A stretch of DNA of 64,000 nt, from positions 22,048,967 through 22,112,966 of the forward strand of contig OY821744.1 of the NCBI GenBank assembly GCA_963682055.1. The letters run 5' to 3'. Source of the DNA: Primula veris. Taxonomy: Eukaryota > Streptophyta > Magnoliopsida > Ericales > Primulaceae. Below, piece by piece: positions 44,784 through 55,646 of the stretch. Under the pieces are notes generated by a model, which had not been told where the DNA came from, searched no databases, and worked only from the letters and a program-made list of their open reading frames with translations. How positions within the stretch are numbered: position 1 is the stretch's first letter; every line of letters starts with the position of its first letter. The position numbers and the translations under genes are program-made.

Positions 44784-46796
44784 CTAATGGCATTTGCATT
44801 GAGCGTTGCCAAGTCCAAATAGGTGGTACCATTTGTTGGTATGCCTTCCACCTTTGTCGATTAATGGCACTTCATTCTTGATAGTGGAGTCGATCTTCTT
44901 GACTTCCACGGTTTTTGCCGGTGTTGCCAACCACTTGTTGATTTTCTCCTTTTGAATGGAGATACCTACAACACAAGATTTGCCATTTGGTACCCAATTT
45001 CTTTTGGGTCCGACATTGTTAGTGGCTCGGGTCTTTACTACCCATTTCAAATCGCTTCTACTAACATGAAAGCGATTTGGGCATTTAGAAGAATTATGCT
45101 CACTTCTACTACAATGTATACAATGCATAGACTTTTTCGTAAAACGAGAACTATGCGACTTTTTGTAGGAAGTTTTAGAAGTATGATGAGCGGTTTTGGT
45201 TTGAAAACCTAAACCTCTTCTATTATTACAAGAGTTCGGCAAAACTCTTGAAGTACTCCCTTGTGTAAAAACAACCTTTTGTATAGGCGGAATAGGAGTT
45301 GTAGACAAGCTAGAAGATTTGACAAAACGGGTTGTGTTTGAGCCAAGGGTGTTGCAATCGAAACCCAAACCACTTTTGTCATTAACATCTTTTTGACAAC
45401 TCAAAATTTCGTCCAACACGGTTTTCCCTTTGGAAAACCTTGAGATTGTTAACTCGAGTTTTTCGACCGTAATGACAAGCTCATCGTTTTTCTTTTTCAA
45501 AGAGTCATTTTCGGTTTTTAAAAACTCGTTTTTATCTTTTAAGTCTTCCTTTTCGTCATCTACATCATGAATAGAGAATGACGATGTCGGAATAGACTCA
45601 TTTTCAATTTTATCTCTTTTTAAAGATCTTATTTCTTCATTGAGAGAAGAATTTATCTTTTTAAGAGAGTCGACCTTTTCGACAAGTTTAGGAAACCTTT
45701 TGGAGTAAACATCGCACATATGAAGTAATTCATCATAGGATAGATCATTTACCTCATCGGCTTCGCTTTCACTTGAAGACGATTGGTTTTGTTCATGGTT
45801 GTCCTCCATGGCCATATAGCAGCCAAGATGAGCGACTTCATCTTGGTCGGAGCTATCGCTAGAGCTTGAAGCGGATATCTTCTTCTTTCCTTTGCTCTTG
45901 CGATTCATGACGCAATCTCTCGCCATGTGTCCTTCCTTGCCACAAGTATAGCAAACAAAATCGTTAGAATAAATTGAATTATTTGACGATTTACCTTTAT
46001 GTTTGCGGTGGTCTTTTAGCTTGAGTATTTCTTTGACGATTCGAATGATTTGCCTAGAATTTTCGTCGTCATTGGATAGCTCATTGCTTTTGTCACAAGT
46101 GGTTCCTTTGAAAGCTATCTCCCTCTTTTTCGAGATTGGCTTGTGACTATTGAGGGTGATTTCGTGAGTGAGGAGAGAGCCCGTCAATGCATCAAGAGTG
46201 TAGGTGTTCATATCGTGTGCCTCTTGAATTGCGGTGACCTTCGGTTCCCATTCCTTTGGCAAGCTCCGAATCACCTTTGAGACCATTTCCTTACAAGACA
46301 AACACTTACCAAGAGATGTTAATCCATTAGTAATAGTTGTAAACCTAGCAAGCATATCGGAAATGGTTTCACCCTCGCTCATTTTAAAAAGCTCGTAGTC
46401 ATGAACTAATAGTTGGAGTTTGCAATCCTTAACTTGGTTAGTCCCTTCATGCATTACTACTAGCTTATCCCACATACCCTTAGCGGTTTTACAAGCGGAA
46501 ATCTTGTTGTACTCGTTAGGAGAAACGGCACAAACAATAGCATACATCGCTTTGGCGTTTGTAGAGTAGGCTTCTAGTTGAGCGTTATCTAGGTCCTCTA
46601 CGGGGATTGGGTTCTCGCTATTTTCGGATGTAGGTGCGGAATATCCTACTTTTATAGTCATCCAAAGTCTAACATTATAGCTTTGGAGAAACATGCTCAT
46701 CCTATCCTTCCAATATGAAAAATTTAGTCCATCAAAATATGGAGGTGTATTGGGTGATGAAGCTATGCCGGATGCGAAATTAAGTATATTAGCCAT
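44784..46796 (-). CDS. Copia-2 Gag, 670 aa
   Basis: Gag forms the virus-like particle that packages the element's RNA. Residues about 15-230 form the UBN2-type Copia capsid region (PYFDGLNFSYWKDRM, YEL...SEGETISDMLARF, RSLPKEWEPKVTAIQE). A canonical zinc knuckle CYTCGKEGHMARDC lies near 282-295, followed by a Ser/Asp-rich acidic stretch. A long coiled-coil region lies near 370-460 (LVEKVDSLKKIN, LKDKNEFLKTENDSLKKKNDEL). A second CxxC-type knuckle, CIHCSRSEHNSSKC, is near 555-570. The frame ends shortly after NKWY, where related full-length elements continue into the protease active site. Here the protein terminates in HLFGLGNAQCKCH. The start lies 49 bp inside the primer binding site. The frame is uninterrupted, so a functional Gag is likely. 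Confidence 0.93.
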   Translation of the reverse strand: MANILNFASGIASSPNTPPYFDGLNFSYWKDRMSMFLQSYNVRLWMTIKVGYSAPTSENSENPIPVEDLDNAQLEAYSTNAKAMYAIVCAVSPNEYNKISACKTAKGMWDKLVVMHEGTNQVKDCKLQLLVHDYELFKMSEGETISDMLARFTTITNGLTSLGKCLSCKEMVSKVIRSLPKEWEPKVTAIQEAHDMNTYTLDALTGSLLTHEITLNSHKPISKKREIAFKGTTCDKSNELSNDDENSRQIIRIVKEILKLKDHRKHKGKSSNNSIYSNDFVCYTCGKEGHMARDCVMNRKSKGKKKISASSSSDSSDQDEVAHLGCYMAMEDNHEQNQSSSSESEADEVNDLSYDELLHMCDVYSKRFPKLVEKVDSLKKINSSLNEEIRSLKRDKIENESIPTSSFSIHDVDDEKEDLKDKNEFLKTENDSLKKKNDELVITVEKLELTISRFSKGKTVLDEILSCQKDVNDKSGLGFDCNTLGSNTTRFVKSSSLSTTPIPPIQKVVFTQGSTSRVLPNSCNNRRGLGFQTKTAHHTSKTSYKKSHSSRFTKKSMHCIHCSRSEHNSSKCPNRFHVSRSDLKWVVKTRATNNVGPKRNWVPNGKSCVVGISIQKEKINKWLATPAKTVEVKKIDSTIKNEVPLIDKGGRHTNKWYHLFGLGNAQCKCH

Positions 46797-46844
46797 CGGG
46801 ATCTTAACTCTAGAATCGCTAGATTCCTATATGCAAGAGCCTCG

Positions 46845-46856
46845 GCTCTGATACCA
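46845..46856 (-). promoter_or_regulatory. Copia-2 primer binding site (initiator Met tRNA)
   Basis: The minus-strand TGGTATCAGAGC is the perfect initiator-Met tRNA complement and lies two bases inside the 5' LTR. Confidence 0.93.
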
Positions 46857-46858
46857 AT

Positions 46859-48080
46859 TGTTGGCCCGTGTGCGGCTAATCCTTAGAGGGGGGGTGAATA
46901 AGGATTTGGCGATTTTCGCCTAATTAAAATTCTATGCAACTAACCACCCAACTTATGCAATTCTAAGCTTAAGCGTTTTAACAAGAGTTAATAAATTGCT
47001 AAAATAACTAAACGCAAGCAATAAATATGCAAGAATATAAGTTGCGGAAAGTAAAAGCAAGGGAAGAAAATGACACCGTGATTTATAGAGGTTCGGCAAA
47101 CGCGCCTACGTCCTCTTCTCGGTACTACCGAGTATTTCACTAAAATGTTTCTTCCGGATTTTACAAACCCTATCGAGCTCAATTGACCGATTGGCTCACC
47201 CTCTACCCGAGGTTCCTACTCTTGATACAAGTGCAAGAGAACACGACTACGAGTCTACGACTCCCCCTCAATTTATGAGTACCCGAATAAAAAACCTAGA
47301 GCTTTTAAGCTTCACTTGCTTACAAAGCCTCTACCCGTTCACTCGCTCACAATTGAGTTTATAAAACACTCGATACAAATTTTGTTACAAAAATGTAACT
47401 ACACTCACTATTCTAATTGCTTCTTAAAAAGCTAATTGGTGAGTTGTTGATGATGATCGAGCTTGAATCTCTTTCTCGTTGATTTCCTTCTTTCTCGAAT
47501 ATATTCACCAAAATGGTGATTTTTTTTAGGGTTTTTATGAGAGAGGTTGAAGGATGATGTTATGTATGATAATTGGTAATTTGGGAGAGAGATTGGGTTG
47601 GTTTTTATATCAGCAAAGTCTGTTTGTGCTGGATATGACCGTTGGAAGTTTTAAGCAACTTTCCAGAATAAGCTGAAAAGCTGTTTTCGAAATCTGTAGA
47701 AAACGATCGGTCGTTTTCTACAGTCGATCGGTCGTTTTCCAGAAAACGATCGGTCGTTTTCTGAAAACGATCGGTCGTTTTTATACTGGACTCACTGGAA
47801 GAAATTGGACCAAAAACGATCGGTCGTTTTTGTACAGTCGATCGGTCGTTTTTGTCCTGGTCTCGTTAACCTTCGAATGCTTGTATCTTCTACGTTTTAG
47901 CTCCGAATTTGGTTCCGCTTGAACCGTTGGCTTCGTTTTCGAATGCTCTTTCTTTTTAAAGACCTGAAATATACATTTACTCTTTTTGGAAAAGATCAAG
48001 CATTATTTCATTGAAATATAAAATCATTAATTCATAATCATACTTATAATCAAAATCAATTATTGAACCCATGTTCAACA
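46859..48080 (-). repeat. Copia-2 5' LTR
   Basis: This 1,222 bp LTR is almost identical to 43277-44498. Differences seen are 7 versus 8 G, AATAACTAAAC versus AATAATAAAC, and one G/A change. It drives gag transcription from the TATA box at 47603-47611. Confidence 0.95.
47704..47849. repeat. CGATCGGTCG dyad cluster, 6 copies (Copia-2 5' LTR)
   Basis: Same six copies and spacers as 44122-44267, upstream of the active LTR promoter. Confidence 0.95.
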
Positions 48081-48085
48081 TCTTG
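48081..48085. repeat. Copia-2 target-site duplication, right
   Basis: TCTTG, repeated from 43272-43276. Confidence 0.93.
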
Positions 48086-48850
48086 TTCTTTTAGGAAGCG
48101 AGACTAACACATTCGCGAGACAGCCCCAAACCCTTAAGATTTTATAGCTCGCCGATGGCCTTTCCATAATTTATAAGGTGGTTTATCACGTTTTTTATAC
48201 GGTAACTTGTTCAACACATAGTTGGCGGAAAGAAAGGCTTCCCCTCACATGTTCTGGGGTAAACCAGAACTAATGAGCATTGCATTCATCATTTCCTTGA
48301 ACGTTCTATTTTCATGCTCATCCACCCTATTTTGCTCCGGAGAGTATGGGGCATTGGTTTGATGTATAATGCCACTTTCTACACATATATGTGCAAACGG
48401 TGCTTCGTATTCACCGACTCTATCACTCCTCAATATTTTAATTTTCTTATTGAGTTAATTTTCTAATTCGGTCTTATAAAGAGCGAATTTCTCTAATGCT
48501 TCATCTTTACTTTTCATTAAGTAAATATATCAATATTTAGTGCAATAATATATGAAAGTGATAAAATACTTTTTTTCTCCTCAGTTTGCACAAACTTTAA
48601 GTCGCATACATCTGAGTGTATTAGACTGAGAGGTTCTGTACTTCGTTCAACATGTTGAAATGAAGACTTAGTTAATTTTGATTCAACACAAATGCCACAT
48701 TTATGTTGCTTATCAAAAACAAATTTTAATAGCAGATTTAGTGATATTAATTTCTTCATAAAAGTAGAATTCACATGGACTAATCTAACATGTCATAGCT
48801 AAAAATGGGTTTTACTTTTACTTTTACCATTTATGTATGACCTGGTAATA
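48086..48850 (-). pseudogene. Copia-3 pol remnant, proximal part (pre-integrase, integrase)
   Basis: Minus-strand blocks read: a pre-integrase zinc-binding segment with HKCGICVESKLTKSSF (48517-48774), an integrase core piece (RSDRVGEYEAPF, HQTNAPYSPEQNRVDEHENRTFKEMM, 48245-48433) and the C-terminal PYKLWKGHR...WGCLANV segment that runs into the Copia-2 insertion. Several stops and frameshifts are present. It joins to the fragment at 43271 once Copia-2 is removed. Confidence 0.88.
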
Positions 48851-49793
48851 TGTAATGTCAAGTGTGAACCGTGTATTTAAAAGTTCTATCCTAGGAATAA
48901 ACAAGATGTCAATGCCCTAGTTTAATATCTAGTCATGTCAATTGATTTTCATTTATTCATGATCAGTAACTATTCTTTTATCTGTCACAGCAACTTATAT
49001 TATCAATACATGATGTCTTCTCTGCATGTTCGGTTTAACCTCAATATTACAAGCTTTTTCATGTTAATAAGGACAACTGAAAACCCTTTGCACTCTTAAT
49101 TAATTACATGAAGCTCAATGTACATTTGATGAGGTTGTTGAAATTTGTTAGATAAATAGTTAAGTTTATAGTAAGGCTTAAAAAATTAGACATCTTTTAT
49201 CTACCAGGAGTAGTTTCTTTAGGTCTTTTGTTGCATCTCGTTTATCGGGTCTCGTTTGTAATCTTTTTTTGTTGATGATTAATTTACTACTGGACCGACA
49301 ACGGCTGTCGAGACACAACTGAAAAAATGTACCAAAACTTTAATTAAGTGTACTTATTTTGTTAGCAATTTCGGTAGCCATTTGTTCCTCTAAAGCATGC
49401 ATGAGAAATAAAAAAAACTAAGAAATATAGGTTGAAGATAACAACACACCCTATTTTTAACAATCGATAGCCATAATGGTTAACAATCGATGGTGATGAA
49501 CTTCTAGACATTAGAATATAAATTAAGATCATACATTTAATTCCATGACATATGTATGAGAAATAAATTAAAAAAACTAAGAAATATAAGTTGAAGATAA
49601 CAACACACCCTCTTTTTATATTATATATATTAATATTTCATTTCCTTGCAAAACGTTACCCCAACCTTAAGAACACATTCACTGGCAAGTGAAAAAAAGA
49701 AAAAATACATTCAATAAAAAGATAAAAAGAAGAAGAAGAAAATAGCAGAGTATCACAAATCTTAAATGCCTGCAGATTCGGCCGCTCACTCGG

Positions 49794-49796
<3 letters not shown>
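48851..49796. other. Copia-3 truncated edge and upstream DNA of the LRR gene
   Basis: Recognisable Copia-3 sequence fades after about 48900. No 5' LTR, gag or primer site was seen, so its 5' end is truncated. Two direct copies of an AACTAAGAAATATARGTTGAAG-type block ending ATAACAACACACCCT lie at about 49405-49452 and 49558-49612. Confidence 0.5.

Positions 49797-49831
<35 letters not shown>
49797..49831 (+). repeat. CT microsatellite upstream of the LRR gene
   Basis: About 17 CT units lie roughly 190 bp before the start codon. Pyrimidine-rich runs are common in plant promoters and leaders, so it may lie near the transcription start. Confidence 0.85.
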
Positions 49832-49836
<5 letters not shown>

Positions 49837-50016
49837 TAAATTTAATTTAATTTTAGCCCTTCTCTGTTTGTACAGCTCCCTATAACTTAATATCTCTAGC
49901 AACACTTTTAAGCATAGAGAAATGTGCATAGCTGTAGGCCCTTTTAAGATCTTCTGTCCTCTCTACTTATGACTTGTTTTTGAACCTTATTTCCTATTTT
50001 ATCCAATTCTCTCTAT

Positions 50017-53000
50017 TTGCCATCTTTAAATTTGTTTGTTCATATGGAACTACTCATGAACACATTCTGTAAACACAGTTTGACTATATTATTAAGTCTA
50101 GTAATAGTGGGGGTGTTGTGTAATGGAGAAGGAGAAGGTGCACCGATGGTGAAAACCGAGAGAGATGCTTTGTTTTCGACAATACAGGGTTTTGTGGGTG
50201 ATTGGTGGAACGGTTCCTATCTTTATCCCGATCCTTGTGGGTGGACACCTATTCAGGTTATATTTACACACATGTAAAACGTTTTTGAAAAGCGAGTCTT
50301 TTAAGATTTTTGTAAGCTTTGAATCAAGTTTTTTCACTGCAAATGACGCTTTTTGAAACAGTAATATTTTGTTACCACATCTACCCTTTTTTTAGGTCAT
50401 GTTATAGCAGTAAAGAAATAATTTACTTTCAGAACAAAATCACTATATTTATAGTTAGTTACCATCTAAAAGTAATAACGAACAAACTCATAATTTAGCA
50501 GTAGTTACATTAAAACTACCTAGGCATTATTTGTCGAGCTCTTTTCTGCTATCAAAAACCATAAATTATGCTTCAATGTCCTAAAATAGGAAATGCCCTA
50601 GAAGATTATATTTATTCTCTTCTTCTTCTTGGTTTTTTCTTTATTACACGTTCGACATGTACAGTTATATGTTAACTGTTGCTTATTTTATTTATCATTT
50701 TGGTACTATCTAACTATTTAACATTTTTCATGTTTGATTTTATTATTTGATAATTTTTATTGGGTCAAAATCCGTTTTTTTAATCTTTGATTAATGAATT
50801 TCCGAAGAAATTATGTTAATAACTTTTTTGTTATTCGCTATATATATTCTATTTGTTCCAGCAAAGCAATTTTTTATGTCTATTTCTAAACACTGTACTA
50901 CAAAACCCGTCTCTTACGTTCATTTCTACCGTGGTAGTTTTCATTTCACATTTCTGAAAAAAGTTATACTTTAATCAAATACAACGTATGTACTAGAAAA
51001 TTTAGATATTCTCTTAATATTTATTCTGATCACTCTTACTTCTATAGTTCCATAACACAAAAGTGCATATATACTGCTGCCTTCTATTTTGTTAATTATG
51101 TACTACTATTTACTACGTATATTGATGGAGTAGGTAAAGTTCATCAATTGTTTTATAATTGAGGGGGAAATTATATGTTTTTAGCTTGTCGCTTGATATT
51201 GTTGACGTACACCAATAAAAGTCGATTTAGTCATTTAAGTAGATTGTTCACTTCTCGTTAAGAAAATATTTCAATATATATGGCTAGTATGAAATGCTGG
51301 ATTTCATCTTTGAAAGATATCTCAGTTTTCTTTGTTGTTCTTTTTCTAATTTAATAGTATGTTCATGACATGTGCATGGCATATGGTACCACAAGAAAAA
51401 GACGTATGCATATACAAGTTGAGCCTAGTAGTACGTACTCGCTCAGCACATCATCAATACGAAAACTTGGACAATTCACTCCCACTTTACCCTTATCTTT
51501 TACTCCAAAAAGGATAACAAACTAAAGGATTTCACTTTCATTGGAAAGGAGAGTTAATACCAACTTATACTGTAGTAGGTTGTGAATTGCGACTTAAAAC
51601 TAGTGGAAACTGATCATTGTACTGTATAAGTTTACAGTTTGTATTACCACACATTGCATTTGGACGTTGAAAATTATCATTAAATCATTAGATAAGTGAA
51701 TGAAGTCGGAAAAGATGGGACTTCTTTAATTCGTTTAGTTGTACTCCTACCATTTATTTACATTAGAATGGTGGAATAGGAATAAATAACATTCAGTAAG
51801 TAGTTCTAGTTCACCACCAGATTTATTTGAGCAATTTGCCATCTATATTTAGTCCCCTACTAATATTTATTGCATGTAAGAAGTTGGATAAAAGTTGAAT
51901 CTTTTTATAGTCAAATGTACCAAAAACGCATCATGAGATCATTCTATGCATTACAAGAAAAAGTTCATTTAACATCATAATATTTTTTTTGTTATGATTT
52001 TAAATGAACTTTTTCTTGTAGTGATGGTTCAAGAACATATAGTTAACCTACTACTTGATTGTATTTTTTTTGTTACTACAGGGTGTTTCTTGTGACATAT
52101 ACAACGGCTATTGGTACATAACATCGCTAACGGTCGGCCCAATTCATGACAATTCAATCGATTGTGCACTTAATCCAGAATTTAAACCGGACCTATTTGT
52201 TCTTAAGCACTTAAAATCGTTCTCTTTATTCAAATGCTTCCTTTCACCACTTTACCAGACACTACTCCCTACCAATAACTGGGATGTACTTCTCCCTAAA
52301 CTAGAATATTTTGAGGTCCGGTCAAACCCGAGTCTCATCGGACAAATTCCTATAAAATTATGCTACCTAGAAAAACTACAATCTCTTGTCCTATTAGGGA
52401 ACGGGTTAACGGGCGTACTACCAGTTAACCTCGGCAATTTGAGAAAATTAAGGCGACTAGTGCTCGCAGGGAACAGATTTATTGGTCACATTCCGTCCAC
52501 GTTAGGAGGATTAAAAGACCTCCTTATCCTTGACTTGAGTAAGAATATGCTATCAGGGCCACTTCCTTTAACTTTAGGAGAATTGATTTGTTTACTAAAG
52601 CTAGACTTGAGTAAAAATCAACTAGAGGGAAATATCCCACAAGGAATTGGGAGTATGAAGAGTTTGACACTTTTGGACCTTAGCAACAACAAGCTTAGTG
52701 GTGGTTTGTCTAAGTCAATACAAGAACTAGTTTCCTTAAAAGAGTTGGTTTTATCTAACAACCTTATTGGTGGGGAGTTTGCAAAAGTGGAGTGGCAAAT
52801 GATGCAAGGGTTAACTGTATTGGACCTATCCAACACGAGCTTGACAGGTGGCATACCAGATTCAATGTCGCGTCTAAAAAGGCTGAGGTACATTGGACTT
52901 GATGATAACGCACTCACCGGAGATATTTCACCCGCACTTGAAACTATGCCTAGTGTTAGTGCAATTTATTTAAATGGTAACAACCTTACAGGAGAGCTCA

Positions 53001-53287
53001 AATTCTCGAAGTCGTTTTATGTGAAATTGGGGTGTCGTTTTGGGGCTTGGAACAATCCCAATTTGTGTTACCCTAGTTCCAGTGGGCATGTTCCATTTGG
53101 GGTAGTGCCATGTCATGATCATGATGAAGACGGGAAATCTAAGTTGGGCAATGGGAATTTTGTAAATCAGGTTTCTGAAAATGTGGTTTCTTTTGGCTAT
53201 CGAGAAACAGGAATTGATGGGAATTGGTGTGCTTTTGTGGTAGATGCATTGATGATCCTATATATTACTGTTAATGTTTTCTTATGA
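50017..53287 (+). CDS. Leucine-rich-repeat protein, PII-2-like (two exons)
   Basis: Exon 1 is 50017-50256 and exon 2 is 52082-53287. The 1,825 bp phase-0 intron starts GTTATA and ends ACTACAG. The 481-aa product resembles Piriformospora indica-insensitive protein 2, a plant cell-surface LRR protein linked to fungal root colonisation in Arabidopsis. It has a hydrophobic signal peptide (LTILLSLVIVGVLC), the cap sequence ERDALFSTIQ and the conserved DPCGWTPIQ/GVSCD spanning the splice site. About ten LRRs follow between residues 170 and 410, of the LxxLxLxxNxLxGxIP type (for example LTLLDLSNNKLSGGLSKSI). A Cys-containing C-cap comes next (NPNLCYPSSSGHVPFGVVPC), and the hydrophobic tail suggests a GPI or membrane anchor. 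There is no kinase domain. A second in-frame ATG at 50044 is an alternative start. No damage is visible. Confidence 0.9.
51949..52023. mobile_element. 75 bp CACTA-type hairpin in the LRR gene intron
   Basis: The ends are CATTACAAGAAAAAGTTCAT and, inverted, CACTACAAGAAAAAGTTCAT, the standard CACTA transposon terminus. They are flanked by an exact 3 bp ATG duplication (51946-51948 and 52024-52026). The arms pair for about 33 bp around a T-rich loop. It ends only 58 bp before the exon 2 acceptor. Confidence 0.85.
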
Positions 53288-53558
53288 TGAGATTATTTAG
53301 TGAAGATAATTCTCCAAGGTGTGATGTTTATTACCTCTTTTAATGCAACTGTTTCTTCTTCTTTTTTCATTATTTCATGTACGTAATTAGTTTGTGGCTT
53401 TTCTCATTCATTTTATCTTTGTAGATGCAAATGCTTGTTTACGTGAAGCATTTTAACTTATCTGTTCTTGTGAAATGATTTAAGCTTAACAAAAAATGAG
53501 TTATGGATAACATGGTCGACAAACTTATACACACGTCTTTGGAATACTATTTATATTT
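53288..53558. other. 3' flank of the LRR gene
   Basis: Probable 3' untranslated region. AT-rich, no further gene. Confidence 0.5.
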
Positions 53559-53796
53559 AGGCTACCAAAATATTCATGTATGTTGAAAAAAGAAATTTTT
53601 GTTACTTGTTAACGACAATGAAGAGGACAAACAGTGAAAGAACATCATATTGTATCATTTTACTTTTAGTTTCTTCTAGGCTACAAAAATATTCATGTTT
53701 GTTGAAAAAAGAAATATTTGTTACTTGTTAACGACAATGAAGAGGACAAATAGTGAAAGAACATCATATTGTATCATTTTACTTTTAGTTTCTTCT
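53559..53796. repeat. 119 bp tandem duplication
   Basis: Two adjacent 119 bp copies (53559-53677 and 53678-53796) begin AGGCTAC and end TTTCTTCT and differ at about five positions. Confidence 0.9.
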
Positions 53797-54040
53797 ATTA
53801 TATCCTATTTACTTTGATCGGCGTTTATTAGAGCATTCGTACCAGCTATCTCAACCATTTCCTCAAACCTAACACATTTTATACTTTTTAGGGAATCGTT
53901 TACATTTACACAAAATTTCAGCTTTTTTATTAATTTTCTTATAATAACCTTACATTATTTTTTTTATTTGTTTATTATATTTTAATAATCATAACAATAT
54001 TACAAACACAAATATGTGAACTCCGTTTATTACTATTATA

Positions 54041-54261
54041 CTCCCTCCGTCCCTAAACAAATATCTCCAATGAAAATCCATGCAATTTTGACCATCAAAA
54101 TTATCGAAGTGAAAAAATTGAAAATTTCATCATATAGTTCTAACCATAAATTACGTTATTAGCTTTTGAAATAATTTTTTCCGATAATTTAAATATGAAA
54201 AAATTATCGGTCAAAATTGTACGTATTTTCGTATGTGACATTTGTTTAGGGACGGAGAGAA
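54041..54261. mobile_element. Stowaway MITE, 221 bp
   Basis: The left end CTCCCTCCGTCCCTAAACAAAT and right end ATTTGTTTAGGGACGGAGAGAA are flanked by TA duplications (54039-54040 and 54262-54263). This is the classic Tc1/mariner-derived Stowaway terminus. Confidence 0.92.
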
Positions 54262-54263
54262 TA

Positions 54264-55646
54264 TTAATGTAGGGAATCATATGCATTCCTCGTATATGAG
54301 GTGAATTTTGTGTTTCATTTAGGGAATTTATAGGATTCCTGATGCATGTCATTTTTTATACCATAATTATCAAATTTTAGAAAAAATTATGTTTTGAAAA
54401 ACAGATGCGGATACGTAACATGTGGCCAAATCGCTTGATTGTGAGCTGCTTGGTGCATGTGTGCCTAAATTTCTTTAGTACTCCTTTTTATTTCTTATTA
54501 TACTTCAAATTCATATTCATAATTTCATAGTATATATGTATTACAATAAGTATACGGTGGTTCTTATACTTTTAGTTATAATTATTTTGTATATTTAGGG
54601 GTTTTAGTGATACATTAATTATACATAAATTTCAATATATAACTTATTTATAGATTACTTATTAATTTGATATCACTTATTCATGAGCTTGGTGTCTAAA
54701 ATGCATTTATTTATTTAACCAAAATACATGTGTGGATTTAAATAGCCGTGAGATATATATATTGTAAACATTTTATAAAATATTCAAATTATACTAAACG
54801 TTCATTTCATATCATATCAATAAAAATGAAGGACCACATATCCTCAAAAGAGGTATGTATAGAATACGCATATCCCCCAACAACTGAGTCATCTGGAAAG
54901 TATTTGCCTTATTTAAGTTACATTTCAGTATTTCATATTTTTAAACATACGTGCACATTAATTAACAGCATGGATGCACAATAATAAACATTTGGGACTG
55001 GAATGTTGTACTTTTTAAGACATTAAGATTTTGTGACTTTTGTCTTTTGCTTGATGTTCCAGTTTTACTTTGTCCTTGTAACCCAACTACTTTGTTTTCA
55101 CTTTAGTTTCTATACTGAAAAAGGGAAATAAATATATGGGAAGGGAAAAACTTATTTAGGATCTGTGACATGATAAGTTTTTGATTGTTACTTTCTAAAG
55201 CATGAGCAGTGGTGAATTTAATTCGTTGAAAGTGATTTCTGGTGAAAACTCAGTTCACTTACGGCCGGTCTTTGTGAAGGTATTTACTTTCTCCCGCGTG
55301 TAGTGGAACAAATTAAACTATTTATTAGTTCAGTAAGCTATTTAATTATTTTAAGCAATTCTTTTTTAAAAAATAGCTTTATAGTGATGGTTAACCGGAT
55401 TAGGGTTTCCATTGGCAGTGTAATTATACTTATCGTCGTACTCATTATAATCATTCATATTTAATAATAAAATGTACTTATTTCTTTTATCTATCTCTGG
55501 CTGAAGAAGCAATAAACTTCACCAGATTATCAAACAAAGATTGATTGTATAGTAACTCGGTATTTGGATGATCGTATTTTTCTGAAGTTGAAGTAGCTTT
55601 AGAGGGAAAAAGACAATGTACTCTTCAGTATGATGTACTAGACAGA
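54264..55646. other. Intergenic, no gene seen
   Basis: AT-rich DNA with no recognisable gene or bounded element. Confidence 0.45.

Larger units (their letters stand above)
43277..48080 (-). mobile_element. Copia-2: young gag-only Copia element
   Basis: A 4,804 bp element is bounded by two 1,222 bp LTRs and an exact TCTTG duplication. By eye the LTRs differ by one substitution and two single-base length changes. The primer binding site (46845-46856) and polypurine tract (about 44501-44512) are perfect. The only gene is an intact 670-aa gag. Protease, integrase, RT and RNase H are entirely absent, so it must be mobilised by enzymes from a related element. It sits inside the integrase region of Copia-3. 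Confidence 0.95.

Noticed and set aside
46988..47182. 60-64 aa frames repeated in both Copia-2 LTRs, also at 43418-43600
   Set aside because: They are identical because they are LTR sequence, and they have no domain.
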